A DNA stretch of 64,000 nt from Maribellus sp. CM-23 (GTDB lineage Bacteria > Bacteroidota > Bacteroidia > Bacteroidales > Prolixibacteraceae), in assembly GCF_021354595.1 (NCBI RefSeq), contig NZ_JADWYJ010000001.1:907446-971445 (forward strand), written 5' to 3'. Numbering within the stretch: the first letter of the stretch is position 1; every line of letters starts with the position of its first letter. The position numbers and the translations under genes are program-made. Below, piece by piece: positions 34,648 to 43,191 of the stretch. The notes under the pieces were generated by a model that saw only the letters and a list, made by a program, of their open reading frames with translations, was not told the origin of the DNA and made no database searches.

Positions 34648-35393
34648 TTAAAGCAGTTGTGGTAGACGACGAGCCGGCCATGCAGGAAGTTAATTGCCGC
34701 TTACTAAACGAATATTTTCCTGAAATTAAACTGGCCGGAATTGGCAATTCAGTCGGAAGTGGCATTGAACTTATAAAAAAAGAGAAGCCACACCTTGTTT
34801 TGCTCGATGTGGAGTTGAACGAAGGTACCGGCTTTCAGATTCTTCAGCAAGTAAAACCCTATTCATTTAAAGTAGTATTTATTACGGGCTACGACACTTA
34901 TGCACTTAAAGCCATTAAATTCAGTGCGCTCGACTACATCCTTAAACCGGTAAACGAAATAGAATTTCAGCAGGCAATACAACATGCCATCGACGAAATT
35001 AACGAGAGTGAAAAACAGCAGCTTCAAACCGGTATTCTGTTCGAAAGCCTGCAAAACGAAAACCAGGGGAAAAAACTGGTGCTAAAGACAATGAATTCTC
35101 TGCATATTGTTGATGCCGACGACATATTGTTTTGCCGCAGTGACAACAGCTACACTACTTTCCATCTTGCCGACAACGAAAAGATAATGGTATCGAGAAG
35201 CATCCGCGAATACGAAGAGCTGCTTTCGGGACATGGTTTTTTCCGTCCTCATCAGTCTTTTCTGGTTAATCTGAACCATGTAAAAAAGATTGACAAATCG
35301 GACGGCGGTTTTATTATCATGAAAAACAAAAAAGAAATTCCCGTTTCTTTCCGCCAGAAAAAAAGATTGATTCAGATGCTCGAGAATCTCTAA
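34644..35393 (+). CDS. LytTR response regulator
   Basis: A 249-residue regulator. The receiver domain (VVVDDEPAMQE, phospho-Asp in LVLLDVELNEGTG, Lys in ILKPV) occupies residues 1-120 and the LytTR DNA-binding domain about 145-249 (IVDADDILFCRSDNSYTTF, FFRPHQSFLVNLNHVKKID). It is translationally coupled to the TPR kinase, its evident partner. The immediate downstream stretch carries a second, receiver-less LytTR copy. Confidence 0.94.
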   Translation: MIKAVVVDDEPAMQEVNCRLLNEYFPEIKLAGIGNSVGSGIELIKKEKPHLVLLDVELNEGTGFQILQQVKPYSFKVVFITGYDTYALKAIKFSALDYILKPVNEIEFQQAIQHAIDEINESEKQQLQTGILFESLQNENQGKKLVLKTMNSLHIVDADDILFCRSDNSYTTFHLADNEKIMVSRSIREYEELLSGHGFFRPHQSFLVNLNHVKKIDKSDGGFIIMKNKKEIPVSFRQKKRLIQMLENL

Positions 35394-35502
35394 AAATTAG
35401 AAAACCTTAAAAACCCGAACGCTTTCAAAGTACTGACACCCGAATTCAAAACGCAGCTGAGACCAATCGCAAACACCTTTTAGCTTTACAGGAAAAGGTC
35501 CG

Positions 35503-35871
35503 ATGCAACGTATTGTGCTACACACTGCCGATTCTATTCACCTCATCCCCAATTCTGATATACTTTACTGCAAAAGCAATAACAGTTACACTACTTTCTT
35601 TTTTATAAACCGTCCACCGGTAGTTGTTTCCAGGAATATTAAAGAATACGAGCAACAACTTCTGCATTTCAATTTTTTCAGACCTCATCAATCGTTTCTG
35701 GTAAACCTCGAACACCTGGTAAAAATCGACAAAACGCACGGTTTTTCCCTCGTAATGAAGGACAATACACTTATTCCCACTTCCATGCGAAAGAAAAAGG
35801 AATTGATACAAATTCTGAACAGACAATTACAAATTCAAAGTGAAGCGGAACACTTTCAAGTTAAACCCTGA
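35503..35871 (+). CDS. Stand-alone LytTR DNA-binding domain, probably truncated regulator
   Basis: A 122-residue protein made only of a LytTR domain: LHTADSIHLIPNSDILYCKS, NNSYTTF, VSRNIKEYEQQL, FFRPHQSFLVNLEHLVKID. It is about half identical to the LytTR domain of the preceding regulator. The 110 bp upstream carries, in other frames, linker-like peptides (e.g. ETNRKHLLALQEKV at about 35454-35495), as if a complete regulator had lost its receiver and frame. It may still bind DNA as a competitor (inference). Confidence 0.75.
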   Translation: MQRIVLHTADSIHLIPNSDILYCKSNNSYTTFFFINRPPVVVSRNIKEYEQQLLHFNFFRPHQSFLVNLEHLVKIDKTHGFSLVMKDNTLIPTSMRKKKELIQILNRQLQIQSEAEHFQVKP

Positions 35872-35915
35872 CACTGCTCCAAAACCCTTCTACCTTCACC
35901 ACAAAATCAAAAACA

Positions 35916-37193
35916 ATGAAAACCAAAATTCTCCTCCTTATTTCAGTTTCACTTCTTTTCGGGATGATTACCTCGGCGCAGGTGAAAGTAGATGTAAAAA
36001 AGAAAGTAAACAGGGAAACAAACCAGCGGGCCAACTCGAACACCGACAAAGTTATCGACAAAGGATTCGATAAACTGGAAGAAGGAATTGGCAGCCTTTT
36101 CGGGAAAAAAAAGAAAAAAGAACAAGATACCCCCAACGAAGCAGGAGATAACCAGCAACAGACACAGGAAGAACAACAGCAGCTTCCCGGCACTGCTGCC
36201 AACGGACAACCAGCCCCTAAGATGAATATACAGTGGAGCCGGTTCGATTTTGTGCCGGGCGATGAAATAATTTTTGAAGACGCCCTCTTAATCGATGAAG
36301 AAAATGGCGAATTCCCCAGCCGTTGGGATCTGGTAGAAGGAAATGCTGAGATAATGCAGGCGAATGGAGAAAATGTAATTTGTTTTCCTCAGGGAGGTGA
36401 AATCGTCCCCTACCTTAAAAATTCAGCACGCGATTACCTGCCCGATGTTTTTACCCTTGAGTTTGATGCCTTTTTCGCACCGGAATATGCCCACCGGTTT
36501 TGGGTATATTTTTATGACCGCAAAAATCAAAAGAGCAACGACAATGAGTATGCGACCATCTATGTAAATGCCATAGCCTTTGGCAACAGCGAAGGAACTT
36601 ATCCGAATGCAGAACGGACTAACTGGTCCCAAAATGGAGGATGGAGACATATGTCGGTTGCCTTTACCCAAGGTAAACTAAAGATTTACATGGATGATAC
36701 CCGCCTAATAAACATTCCCCGCTACGAAGCCAATCCTTCGGGAATAAGCATCCAGTGCGACGGCTATTCCGGCGATACTCCCGAAGAGTTACAATACATT
36801 AAAAATGTGCGCATAGCCAAAGGCGGCGTAAAATACTATGACCGGGTAATGCAGGACGGAAAAATCGTTTGTAACGGGATAAAATTCGACGTAAACAAAG
36901 CCACATTGAAACCTGAAAGCATAGGACCGATCAATAATATTTTTGAATTGATGCAGAAACAGCCCGACCTGAAATTCAGTGTGGAAGGGCACACCGACAG
37001 CGATGGCGATGATGGCCAAAATCAAACCCTCTCTGAAGCCCGGGCAAATACAGTGATGGAACAGCTTGTTACCATGGGAGTCGCTGCCGACAGGCTCAGC
37101 TGCAAAGGCTGGGGCGAAAGTAAACCTATAGGAGGCAACGACACCCCGGAAGGAAAAGCCAATAACCGCAGGGTTGAGTTTGTAAAGTTCTAG
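35916..37193 (+). CDS. OmpA-family outer membrane/periplasmic protein
   Basis: A 425-residue exported protein. After the signal peptide (cleaved after MITSAQ) comes a charged low-complexity stretch rich in Lys, Glu and Gln (about 20-95), a lectin-like beta-sandwich (about 110-305, e.g. FTLEFDAFFAPEYAHRFWVY), and a C-terminal OmpA peptidoglycan-binding domain (FDVNKATLKPES, FSVEGHTDSDGDDGQNQTLS, ANNRRVEFVKF). It probably links the outer membrane to the wall. It heads a run of small plus-strand envelope genes. Confidence 0.9.
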   Translation: MKTKILLLISVSLLFGMITSAQVKVDVKKKVNRETNQRANSNTDKVIDKGFDKLEEGIGSLFGKKKKKEQDTPNEAGDNQQQTQEEQQQLPGTAANGQPAPKMNIQWSRFDFVPGDEIIFEDALLIDEENGEFPSRWDLVEGNAEIMQANGENVICFPQGGEIVPYLKNSARDYLPDVFTLEFDAFFAPEYAHRFWVYFYDRKNQKSNDNEYATIYVNAIAFGNSEGTYPNAERTNWSQNGGWRHMSVAFTQGKLKIYMDDTRLINIPRYEANPSGISIQCDGYSGDTPEELQYIKNVRIAKGGVKYYDRVMQDGKIVCNGIKFDVNKATLKPESIGPINNIFELMQKQPDLKFSVEGHTDSDGDDGQNQTLSEARANTVMEQLVTMGVAADRLSCKGWGESKPIGGNDTPEGKANNRRVEFVKF

Positions 37194-37241
37194 GCAAAGA
37201 GTCAGGAAAATCAATCTGAAAATTTCAATAAAACTAAAATC

Positions 37242-37589
37242 ATGAATTGGTATTTAAAAGTATTAAAACAGTATGCCGACTTTAATGGTCGAGCCAGAAG
37301 ACAAGAGTATTGGATGTTTGTTCTTTTCAACATCATTTTTTCAATAGCTGCAGGAGCACTGGACGCGGCCCTCGGAACATGGGGTGCTATCGGCGGGCTC
37401 TATGGTTTGGCCATGTTTATTCCGGGATTGGCGGTTGGTGTCAGGCGTTTACACGACATTGGCAAAAGCGGCTGGATGTTGTTAATTGCCTTTATTCCCG
37501 CAATAGGCCTTATCTGGCTTTTGGTTTTGCTTGCTACCGAAAGTACATCGGGAAGTAACCCATACGGACCTAATCCCAAAAATCAATAA
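37242..37589 (+). CDS. DUF805 membrane protein
   Basis: A 115-residue inner-membrane protein of the DUF805 (YhaH) family. Signature: YADFNGRARRQEYWMF at the N-terminus, VGVRRLHDIGKSGW in the loop, and NPYGPNP at the C-terminus, with three to four hydrophobic segments. Function unknown. It lies 9 bp before the DUF3592 gene. Confidence 0.92.
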   Translation: MNWYLKVLKQYADFNGRARRQEYWMFVLFNIIFSIAAGALDAALGTWGAIGGLYGLAMFIPGLAVGVRRLHDIGKSGWMLLIAFIPAIGLIWLLVLLATESTSGSNPYGPNPKNQ

Positions 37590-37598
37590 TCCTCAGGG

Positions 37599-38099
37599 AT
37601 GCGAAGAAAACAATCACCCATTGGGACACTAGTCTTTGCCACGGTATTTTTTGCCAGCGGTTTTATGGGCTGGCAATACTTTACCAAGCCCATGCTAGAA
37701 GAAGCCAGGGCTACGGAGAAATGGCCAACGGTAGAGGGAGTAATTACTGCTTCGGAGTTAGGAAAAAGCACCAACAGTGAAGGCACCAACATGTATTCGG
37801 CCAATGTATATTACGACTATACCGTAAATGATCGCCAATACAGCAGTTCGGGCATTACTATGGCCGATGGCTCAAGCAGTATGAAAAGCAGCGAAGTAAA
37901 CAAACTTAAAAAATATGCCGAAGGAACAAGCGTAACAGTGTATTACGACCCCGAATTCCCGGAAAGCACAGTGCTCGAACCCGGCGCAGGTTTCTGGCTC
38001 GGACTATTATTAAGGCTCCCCTTCTTGTTTTGTGCCGTTTCGATTCTGATGGTACTCAGGTTTCTGGGGCAAATAAAACGACTCTTGTTTGGCAGATAG
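37599..38099 (+). CDS. DUF3592 membrane protein
   Basis: A 166-residue protein: one N-terminal transmembrane helix (about 11-28), an extracytoplasmic DUF3592 beta domain (KWPTVEGVITASELG, YSANVYYDYTVNDRQYSSSG, AEGTSVTVYYDPEFPESTVLEPG), and a C-terminal hydrophobic segment (about 130-158). Family function is unknown. It follows the DUF805 gene closely and is probably cotranscribed with it. Confidence 0.88.
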   Translation: MRRKQSPIGTLVFATVFFASGFMGWQYFTKPMLEEARATEKWPTVEGVITASELGKSTNSEGTNMYSANVYYDYTVNDRQYSSSGITMADGSSSMKSSEVNKLKKYAEGTSVTVYYDPEFPESTVLEPGAGFWLGLLLRLPFLFCAVSILMVLRFLGQIKRLLFGR

Positions 38100-38220
38100 A
38101 TTAAACCTCTCCCGTTTGTCAACACACACTGAAAATAAGGTCAGAGAGTAAGCAATAAAAACAGGAATGAAATCAGCCTACCAGCTAAAAACACTTTTGA
38201 AAACGAACAAATTAAATCAG

Positions 38221-38991
38221 ATGAAATCACACGAAGTAGATTACAAAATCGGTGGCCACGATATCCAGTATGTAGAAATTGAATTAGATCCGAACGAAAC
38301 AGTAATAGCCGAAGCCGGAGCCATGCTATACATGAAAGAAGGCATCGATTTTCAAACCAAGATGGGCGATGGATCGGAACCGGATAAAGGCTTGTTCGGC
38401 AAACTTCTTTCGGCAGCATCGCGAAAAATAGCGGGCGAATCCATCTTTATTACGCATTTTACACACCGTGGTGCAGGGAAAAGTCATGTGGCATTTGCTG
38501 CTCCTTACCCGGGAACTATTGTTCCGCTCGAATTACAGAAGTTGGGCGGCTCAGTTATCGTTCAGCGCGACGCTTTCTTATGCGCTGCACTCGGAACCAA
38601 AATAAGCATGCATTTTAACCGGAAACTGGGGGCCGGATTCTTTGGTGGCGAAGGTTTTATTCTTCAAAAGCTTCAGGGCGACGGACGCGCATTCATCCAT
38701 GCAGGTGGCACCCTTATCCGGCACGAGCTTAACAACGAAACCATCCGCGTTGATACAGGCTGTGTAGTCGGCTTCCAGGAAGGAATTGACTTCAGTATAA
38801 CACAGGCCGGAAACCTTAAATCAATGGTTTTTGGTGGCGAAGGCTTATTCCTGGCAACATTAAGCGGCACCGGCACAGTATGGCTGCAATCCATGCCCAT
38901 CAACAAACTCATCGACCAGGTCTCCCCCGGAAGTTCAAACCGTAACAAAGAAGGTGATGCAGGCATATTACGAAATCTGTTAGAATCATAA
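38221..38991 (+). CDS. TIGR00266/AIM24 family protein
   Basis: A 256-residue AIM24-family beta-rich protein with the typical glycine-rich repeats: [67 protein letters not shown]. Members are widespread and linked to membrane or mitochondrial organisation in eukaryotes; the bacterial role is open. The start at 38221 gives the conserved N-terminus; an ATG at 38167 would add 18 residues of unusual sequence. Confidence 0.9.
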   Translation: MKSHEVDYKIGGHDIQYVEIELDPNETVIAEAGAMLYMKEGIDFQTKMGDGSEPDKGLFGKLLSAASRKIAGESIFITHFTHRGAGKSHVAFAAPYPGTIVPLELQKLGGSVIVQRDAFLCAALGTKISMHFNRKLGAGFFGGEGFILQKLQGDGRAFIHAGGTLIRHELNNETIRVDTGCVVGFQEGIDFSITQAGNLKSMVFGGEGLFLATLSGTGTVWLQSMPINKLIDQVSPGSSNRNKEGDAGILRNLLES

Positions 38992-39031
38992 ATTCAGTCA
39001 CTTCCAAATTATAAACTTTAAAATTACAATT

Positions 39032-39526
39032 ATGAAAAATTTAATCACACTACTTTTTGCTTTCGTTCTTTTCTTAACCGCCAATCAGGCAAAGGCACAA
39101 ATCAGCCTGGGTGCAGGTCTGGGTTTTGCTACCGACATCAGCTCGTTGGGCATTAGCGCCAATGCTGGTTATCAGATCAATGAAAAGTGGGCGGCCACAG
39201 GAGCGTTTACCTATTTTCTGGAGAAAGACTACGTAAAATGGTCGGCACTCGACTTTAATGCCAACTACAGCATTACCCAAATTGAAAATGTTGGCGCATT
39301 GTACGGCATCGGCGGACTTAATATTACCATGGTAAAAATTGATATTCCGCAATTGAACGAATGGCTGGGCGGTGGTTCAGCATCATCATCCGATGTTGGT
39401 GTAAACCTTGGAGCAGGCCTTAACATCGGCTTATCAGAAAAAATGACACTTGCCCCTGAACTCTGCTATACCATCAGCAGTGGAGGCTACCTGCGGGCTG
39501 GTGTAAAACTAATGTTTAGCTTATAA
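39032..39526 (+). CDS. Small outer membrane beta-barrel protein
   Basis: A 164-residue exported protein (signal peptide ending NQAKA). The mature part is a probable eight-stranded barrel (LGAGLGFATDIS, ISANAGYQINEKWAATGAFTY, VNLGAGLNIGLSEKMTLAPEL) ending in the aromatic/aliphatic signal LRAGVKLMFSL. No specific function can be assigned. A terminator follows within 3 bp. Confidence 0.8.
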   Translation: MKNLITLLFAFVLFLTANQAKAQISLGAGLGFATDISSLGISANAGYQINEKWAATGAFTYFLEKDYVKWSALDFNANYSITQIENVGALYGIGGLNITMVKIDIPQLNEWLGGGSASSSDVGVNLGAGLNIGLSEKMTLAPELCYTISSGGYLRAGVKLMFSL

Positions 39527-39528
39527 AA

Positions 39529-39562
39529 ACAAAGAGGAAGGGCACCACCCCTTCCTCTTTGT
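39529..39562. terminator. Bidirectional hairpin after beta-barrel gene
   Basis: A perfect 14-bp stem, ACAAAGAGGAAGGG (39529-39542) with CCCTTCCTCTTTGT (39549-39562), loop of 6 nt. The T run is short. Confidence 0.7.
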
Positions 39563-39588
39563 AAACTTCATTTTATTGCCAATTAGCT

Positions 39589-40053
39589 ATGAAGAATTAT
39601 CGATTTGCAGTTATCAGCATAACTGTTATTTTTCTGATATCGTCGTGCGCCAACTCCCCGTCTTCCAATACGCTCCCCCCTCTTGAGATCGACATCCCTG
39701 CTGAACTAAAGGGAAACGACGACATTGAAAAATTTATAAAAGCATCGGAAGAAGCCATCAATTTGTTCAGCGACACAGCTGAAGAACTGGCAGAAGATTG
39801 TAAAGACTTTGCCGGAAAAAAAGAGGAAGACCTCAACATGCTCGACAAAGTTAAAATGGTTGCAGCGCTTGGAAAGTTCACCTCCAACTTTGCACAATTT
39901 GCAAGTAAATACAGCAAAATGGAAGATCAAACCAAAGTGCTGGAAGAAGGGCTAAACGAAGAACAGGCAGCCGCACTCGCCACGGTGATGGAAGCTTTCA
40001 AACAACGAATGGAGCAACTGGAAGAGAAATACAAAGACATCAACAATCAATAG
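39589..40053 (+). CDS. Hypothetical lipoprotein
   Basis: A 154-residue lipoprotein with lipobox ISSCA. The mature part is helical and acidic with heptad-like patterns (about 60-150), suggesting a coiled coil. I recognise no family. It is followed after 8 bp by another exported hypothetical gene. Confidence 0.75.
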   Translation: MKNYRFAVISITVIFLISSCANSPSSNTLPPLEIDIPAELKGNDDIEKFIKASEEAINLFSDTAEELAEDCKDFAGKKEEDLNMLDKVKMVAALGKFTSNFAQFASKYSKMEDQTKVLEEGLNEEQAAALATVMEAFKQRMEQLEEKYKDINNQ

Positions 40054-40061
40054 TAAAACCG

Positions 40062-40778
40062 ATGAAAAAAATAATTCTCGGCCTGTTGGCAATTATTGCC
40101 TGCGTATATGTCAATGCTCAGCAAGCCATAAAACCTTACAAGTTTAAAACGGCCATTGTTGAATATACATACAGCGGCAACACAACCGGTACACAAACGT
40201 TGTACATGGATGAGCACGGATGGAACCAGTGCGAAGTTACCAACACGGTAATGAAAAGTTTTGGTCAGAAAAACGTGACCAACGAGGTAAAACTGACCCT
40301 GGGACTTGAGATCTACCAATGGACACCCGGACAAAACACCGGAACACAAATGCATAATTCGATGCTGGAAGAACTAATGAAAGATCCGGGTTTTGACATC
40401 AAGGATTTTTCCAAACAGCTGATGACACAGCTAGGTTTCGAGAAAAAAGGAAACGAAGCTCTAGACGGCAAAGACTGTGAAGTATGGAAAGGAATGGGAA
40501 GTACCATTTGGATTTGGAAAGACATAGCAGTTAAAACAGAAGTAAAAGTTTTGGGACAAAAAACAGTTTGGACTGCCACAAGCATTCAGTTCGATGTTCC
40601 TATTCCCTCCGTAAAATTTGACGTACCTGGCGATGTTGAATTTCAGAAATTCGACAGCAACAACCCCATGGATCTGATGCAAAGAGGAGCACAAACAGAA
40701 GATGATGCTTCTTCTGGCGAACAGGAACCGGAGATAAAAAGCCTGAAAGACCTGAAAAATCTTCTCAAGAAGAAATAA
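40062..40778 (+). CDS. Hypothetical exported protein
   Basis: A 238-residue protein with a clear signal peptide (MKKIILGLLAIIACVYVNAQ). The mature part is beta-rich (VEYTYSGNTTGTQTLYMDEHGW, DGKDCEVWKGMGSTIWIWKD), a pattern like DUF4412-type periplasmic proteins, ending in a charged helix. Family is not firmly recognised. It ends the small-envelope gene run and is convergent with the DNA-metabolism gene. Confidence 0.75.
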   Translation: MKKIILGLLAIIACVYVNAQQAIKPYKFKTAIVEYTYSGNTTGTQTLYMDEHGWNQCEVTNTVMKSFGQKNVTNEVKLTLGLEIYQWTPGQNTGTQMHNSMLEELMKDPGFDIKDFSKQLMTQLGFEKKGNEALDGKDCEVWKGMGSTIWIWKDIAVKTEVKVLGQKTVWTATSIQFDVPIPSVKFDVPGDVEFQKFDSNNPMDLMQRGAQTEDDASSGEQEPEIKSLKDLKNLLKKK

Positions 40779-40810
40779 GCTTAACAAAGCGCTTCCTCAA
40801 ATATAAAAAA

Positions 40811-41584
40811 TCAAGCACCTGCCTGTTTTTCCGGCAGGTACTTCCAAAACCTTCGAGGCATGTGTTGTAACTGCAAGCGAAGATTTTTTCGTTCTTCAAT
40901 GTTAATGTGCTTAAAATACGAACGCCACAATTTCTGGTAGAAATCTTCTCCCTCATCCAGCAGCGCCTGTTTTACCTGACCATTAAAAGCATTAAACTGT
41001 TTCTTCGATATCTCCACTTCTTTCACTTCGTTTTTATCGTAATAAACACCGTAGTTTCGTTGCAGATCGTAAATCAGCCAGCGTTGATCGGCAAAGCGCT
41101 TCTGGTAATGCGTAACAACCAACGGAAGTACATCAAATTTTGGTTCAATGCCACAAAAAAACATTCCATCCTTTGTTCGCTGAAAGCGCACAAACTGCAT
41201 GATTCGCATGGCTTCCTTCTTTACCTTTTGTGACGATTGGGTAAGCGACATCACATCCGAATCGCCGTAATCGGTCTCAAGGTTCATGTATCCGCTAAAA
41301 AGGCGTCTTAGAAAACGGTAGATCTTCATTTCAATTCCCTGCTCTTCCGACAAAAAAGCATAAAACAAAAGCTGCTTGTTGGCGCCCGACATCTTCGCCT
41401 GCACTCCCTTCCAAACTCGTTCCGCTTTTTGCGGGTCTGTATGAATATCTACATTCTCCAAAAAGAGATAACGGGATTGGGTATTTCGCGCGCAAATATC
41501 AACCGGAAAATCCTTCCGGCTATAACACTCGAATACAGCTGTCAGCAATCCCTCAAAACTATTATCGTAAGTGTAAATTTTCAT
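40811..41584 (-). CDS. TIGR03915-type probable DNA metabolism protein
   Basis: A 257-residue protein of the TIGR03915/DUF4130 family (YDNSFEGLLTAVFECYSRK, RFVRFQRTKDGMFFCGIEPKFDVLPLV, WQ-type QRWLIYDLQRNYGVYYD). Family members are almost always paired with the radical SAM protein encoded just upstream (74 bp) and are suspected to resemble uracil-DNA-glycosylase-type DNA repair proteins. The ATG at 41584 is used; the longer frame reads through short repeats and is rejected. Confidence 0.85.
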   Translation of the reverse strand: MKIYTYDNSFEGLLTAVFECYSRKDFPVDICARNTQSRYLFLENVDIHTDPQKAERVWKGVQAKMSGANKQLLFYAFLSEEQGIEMKIYRFLRRLFSGYMNLETDYGDSDVMSLTQSSQKVKKEAMRIMQFVRFQRTKDGMFFCGIEPKFDVLPLVVTHYQKRFADQRWLIYDLQRNYGVYYDKNEVKEVEISKKQFNAFNGQVKQALLDEGEDFYQKLWRSYFKHINIEERKNLRLQLQHMPRRFWKYLPEKQAGA

Positions 41585-41660
41585 AATTGGATACTCAATA
41601 CTTGATAACTGATACTCGATCCTCCCTGAGCTTTGAACCCTGAACTCTAAACTCTGAACT
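41585..41660. repeat. Degenerate short-period repeats
   Basis: On the minus strand the gap between the two DNA-metabolism genes reads as loose 7-8 bp repeats, such as AGTTCAG, AGTTTAG, AGTTCAGG and then GAGTATC, GAGTATCC units. Similar intergenic tracts are common in Bacteroidetes. No function is assigned. Confidence 0.6.
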
Positions 41661-42948
41661 AATGCAACGTTGGCAACACAGGTTTGAAATCGGCAAACAA
41701 CTTCAACTGTGAGTCCAGCGATTTTTTGTATTTTGAATGAGAGTTGATCACCAGTTGTCGTTTCAAACGAACCGGGTCCCAATCAGAAAACTTCGCGGCT
41801 AACTCGTTGCAGGTAATAAAATACCTGGCCCGCTTCAGCACTACCCCCAGCTCTTTCAGCGTCAAAGTGGTAAGCCGGCGATGACGACGTGCCATGATGA
41901 TCTTTTGAGCCGAGAGCACTCCAATTCCGGGCACCCGCAAAATCATTTCGTAATCGGCTTTGTTGATATCCACCGGGAACAGGTGCATGTTTCGCAAAGC
42001 ATATCCCAGTTTCGGATCCACATCCAAATCCAGAAAAGGATGATCTTCCGTTAAAATCTCTTCGGCTTTAAAATGATAAAAGCGCATCAGCCAATCGCTT
42101 TGATACAGGCGGTTTTCGCGCACCAGGGGAGGTCGGCTAATTGCCGGAAGCCGTTTGTCGTAGTCATTCACCGGCAGATAACCCGAAAAGTACACCCGCT
42201 TCAGGTTCTGGTTTTTATACAAGCCCGACGAAAGCAGGATAATTTCCCGGTCGGTTTCGGGAGTCGCCCCCACTATCAGCTGTGTGCTCTGCCCCGCCGG
42301 TGCAAACAGCTTGGCACTTCGGTACTTTCTTCGTTCTTCTTTGCTGATCAGGATCGAATCCCGGATCTGTGTCATTGGCGAAATAATATCCGGGTAATTT
42401 TTTTCGGGTGCCAGCTTTTTCAGGTTGGGTTCTGTGGGAATTTCCATGTTTACACTCAGCCGATCAGCCCAAATACCTGCTTCCTCTATCAGCTCAGAAC
42501 TAGCGCCCGGAATGGCTTTCAGGTGAATGTACCCGTAGAAATTTTCTTCAGTACGCAGTTTTTTGGCCGTCAACACCATTCGCTCCATCGTAAAATCCGG
42601 ATTTTTTATCACACCCGAACTCAGAAACAAGCCTTCGATATAATTACGGCGGTAAAACCCAATGGTCAGATCGACAATCTCCTGCGGCGACAAAGTGGCC
42701 CGTGGACGGTCGTTGGTGCGGCGATTAACGCAATAGGCACAATCGTACATACAATGGTTGGTCATCAGAATTTTAAATAAGCTGATACAGCGCCCGTCAT
42801 CCGTAAAACTGTGGCAAATACCGGCGGCAACACCATTCCCGATCCCGTTGCCCGTATTTTTCCGTGTGCTTCCGCTCGATGCACACGAAACATCGTATTT
42901 GGCAGCATCGGATAATATGGCCAGTTTCTTCTGAATTTTCTCGTCCAT
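41659..42948 (-). CDS. Putative DNA modification/repair radical SAM protein (TIGR03916)
   Basis: A 429-residue radical SAM enzyme. The [4Fe-4S] cluster motif is CMYDCAYC (Cys66, Cys70, Cys73), followed by the radical SAM barrel (NYIEGLFLSSGVIKNPD, GYIHLKAIPGAS, MEIPTEPNLKKLAPEKNY). The C-terminus has a helix-hairpin-helix DNA-binding motif (VPGIGVLSAQKIIMARRH). It is known as the partner of TIGR03915 proteins and its DNA substrate is undefined. The ATG at 42948 is chosen; an upstream ATG at 42999 adds a poorly conserved stretch. Confidence 0.92.
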   Translation of the reverse strand: MDEKIQKKLAILSDAAKYDVSCASSGSTRKNTGNGIGNGVAAGICHSFTDDGRCISLFKILMTNHCMYDCAYCVNRRTNDRPRATLSPQEIVDLTIGFYRRNYIEGLFLSSGVIKNPDFTMERMVLTAKKLRTEENFYGYIHLKAIPGASSELIEEAGIWADRLSVNMEIPTEPNLKKLAPEKNYPDIISPMTQIRDSILISKEERRKYRSAKLFAPAGQSTQLIVGATPETDREIILLSSGLYKNQNLKRVYFSGYLPVNDYDKRLPAISRPPLVRENRLYQSDWLMRFYHFKAEEILTEDHPFLDLDVDPKLGYALRNMHLFPVDINKADYEMILRVPGIGVLSAQKIIMARRHRRLTTLTLKELGVVLKRARYFITCNELAAKFSDWDPVRLKRQLVINSHSKYKKSLDSQLKLFADFKPVLPTLH

Positions 42949-43012
42949 TGTTTCTTCCTTTAAATCATAATACACAAATCGCAGGTGCCCAAACTCCATT
43001 AACTAAAGGCAA

Positions 43013-43038
43013 AAATCCCCGGTCAACACCGGGGATTT
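43013..43038. promoter_or_regulatory. Perfect hairpin in divergent intergenic region
   Basis: AAATCCCCGGT and ACCGGGGATTT form a perfect 11-bp stem with a 4-nt loop. On the minus strand it is followed by TTTTT, so it could terminate or attenuate transcription running toward the radical SAM gene. It may also be an operator. Role uncertain. Confidence 0.5.
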
Positions 43039-43104
43039 GGAACCTAATTATCGGGTTTAACCCCACTGGAAATAATGGAAATTGTTTTCATAGCTCTGAT
43101 AATA

Positions 43105-43129
43105 TTATTATCAAATGAGGCGATAATAA
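43105..43129. promoter_or_regulatory. Candidate operator for the XRE-S24 regulator
   Basis: TTATTATC (43105-43112) and GATAATAA (43122-43129) form a perfect 8-bp inverted repeat with a 9-bp spacer. It is in the intergenic region between the radical SAM pair and the XRE-S24 gene, 63 bp upstream of the latter's ATG and about 36 bp upstream of its -7 element. Size and symmetry suit a lambda-repressor-like dimer. Confidence 0.55.
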
Positions 43130-43165
43130 ATTAATCATTTACTTTATATCCACAAGAATATTTTT

Positions 43166-43173
43166 TACTTTTG
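43166..43173 (+). promoter_or_regulatory. Putative -7 element for the XRE-S24 regulator
   Basis: TACTTTTG matches TAnnTTTG and lies 18 bp upstream of the ATG at 43192. The upstream TTTA near 43138 may act as a poor -33 element. Repressor bound at 43105-43129 would overlap the upstream part of this promoter. Confidence 0.45.
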
Positions 43174-43191
43174 AAGAAAAAAATTTGTCGG

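Noticed and set aside
41585..41782. N-terminal extension of the TIGR03915 protein
   Set aside because: It translates intergenic short repeats and overlaps the radical SAM gene; the ATG at 41584 fits the family.
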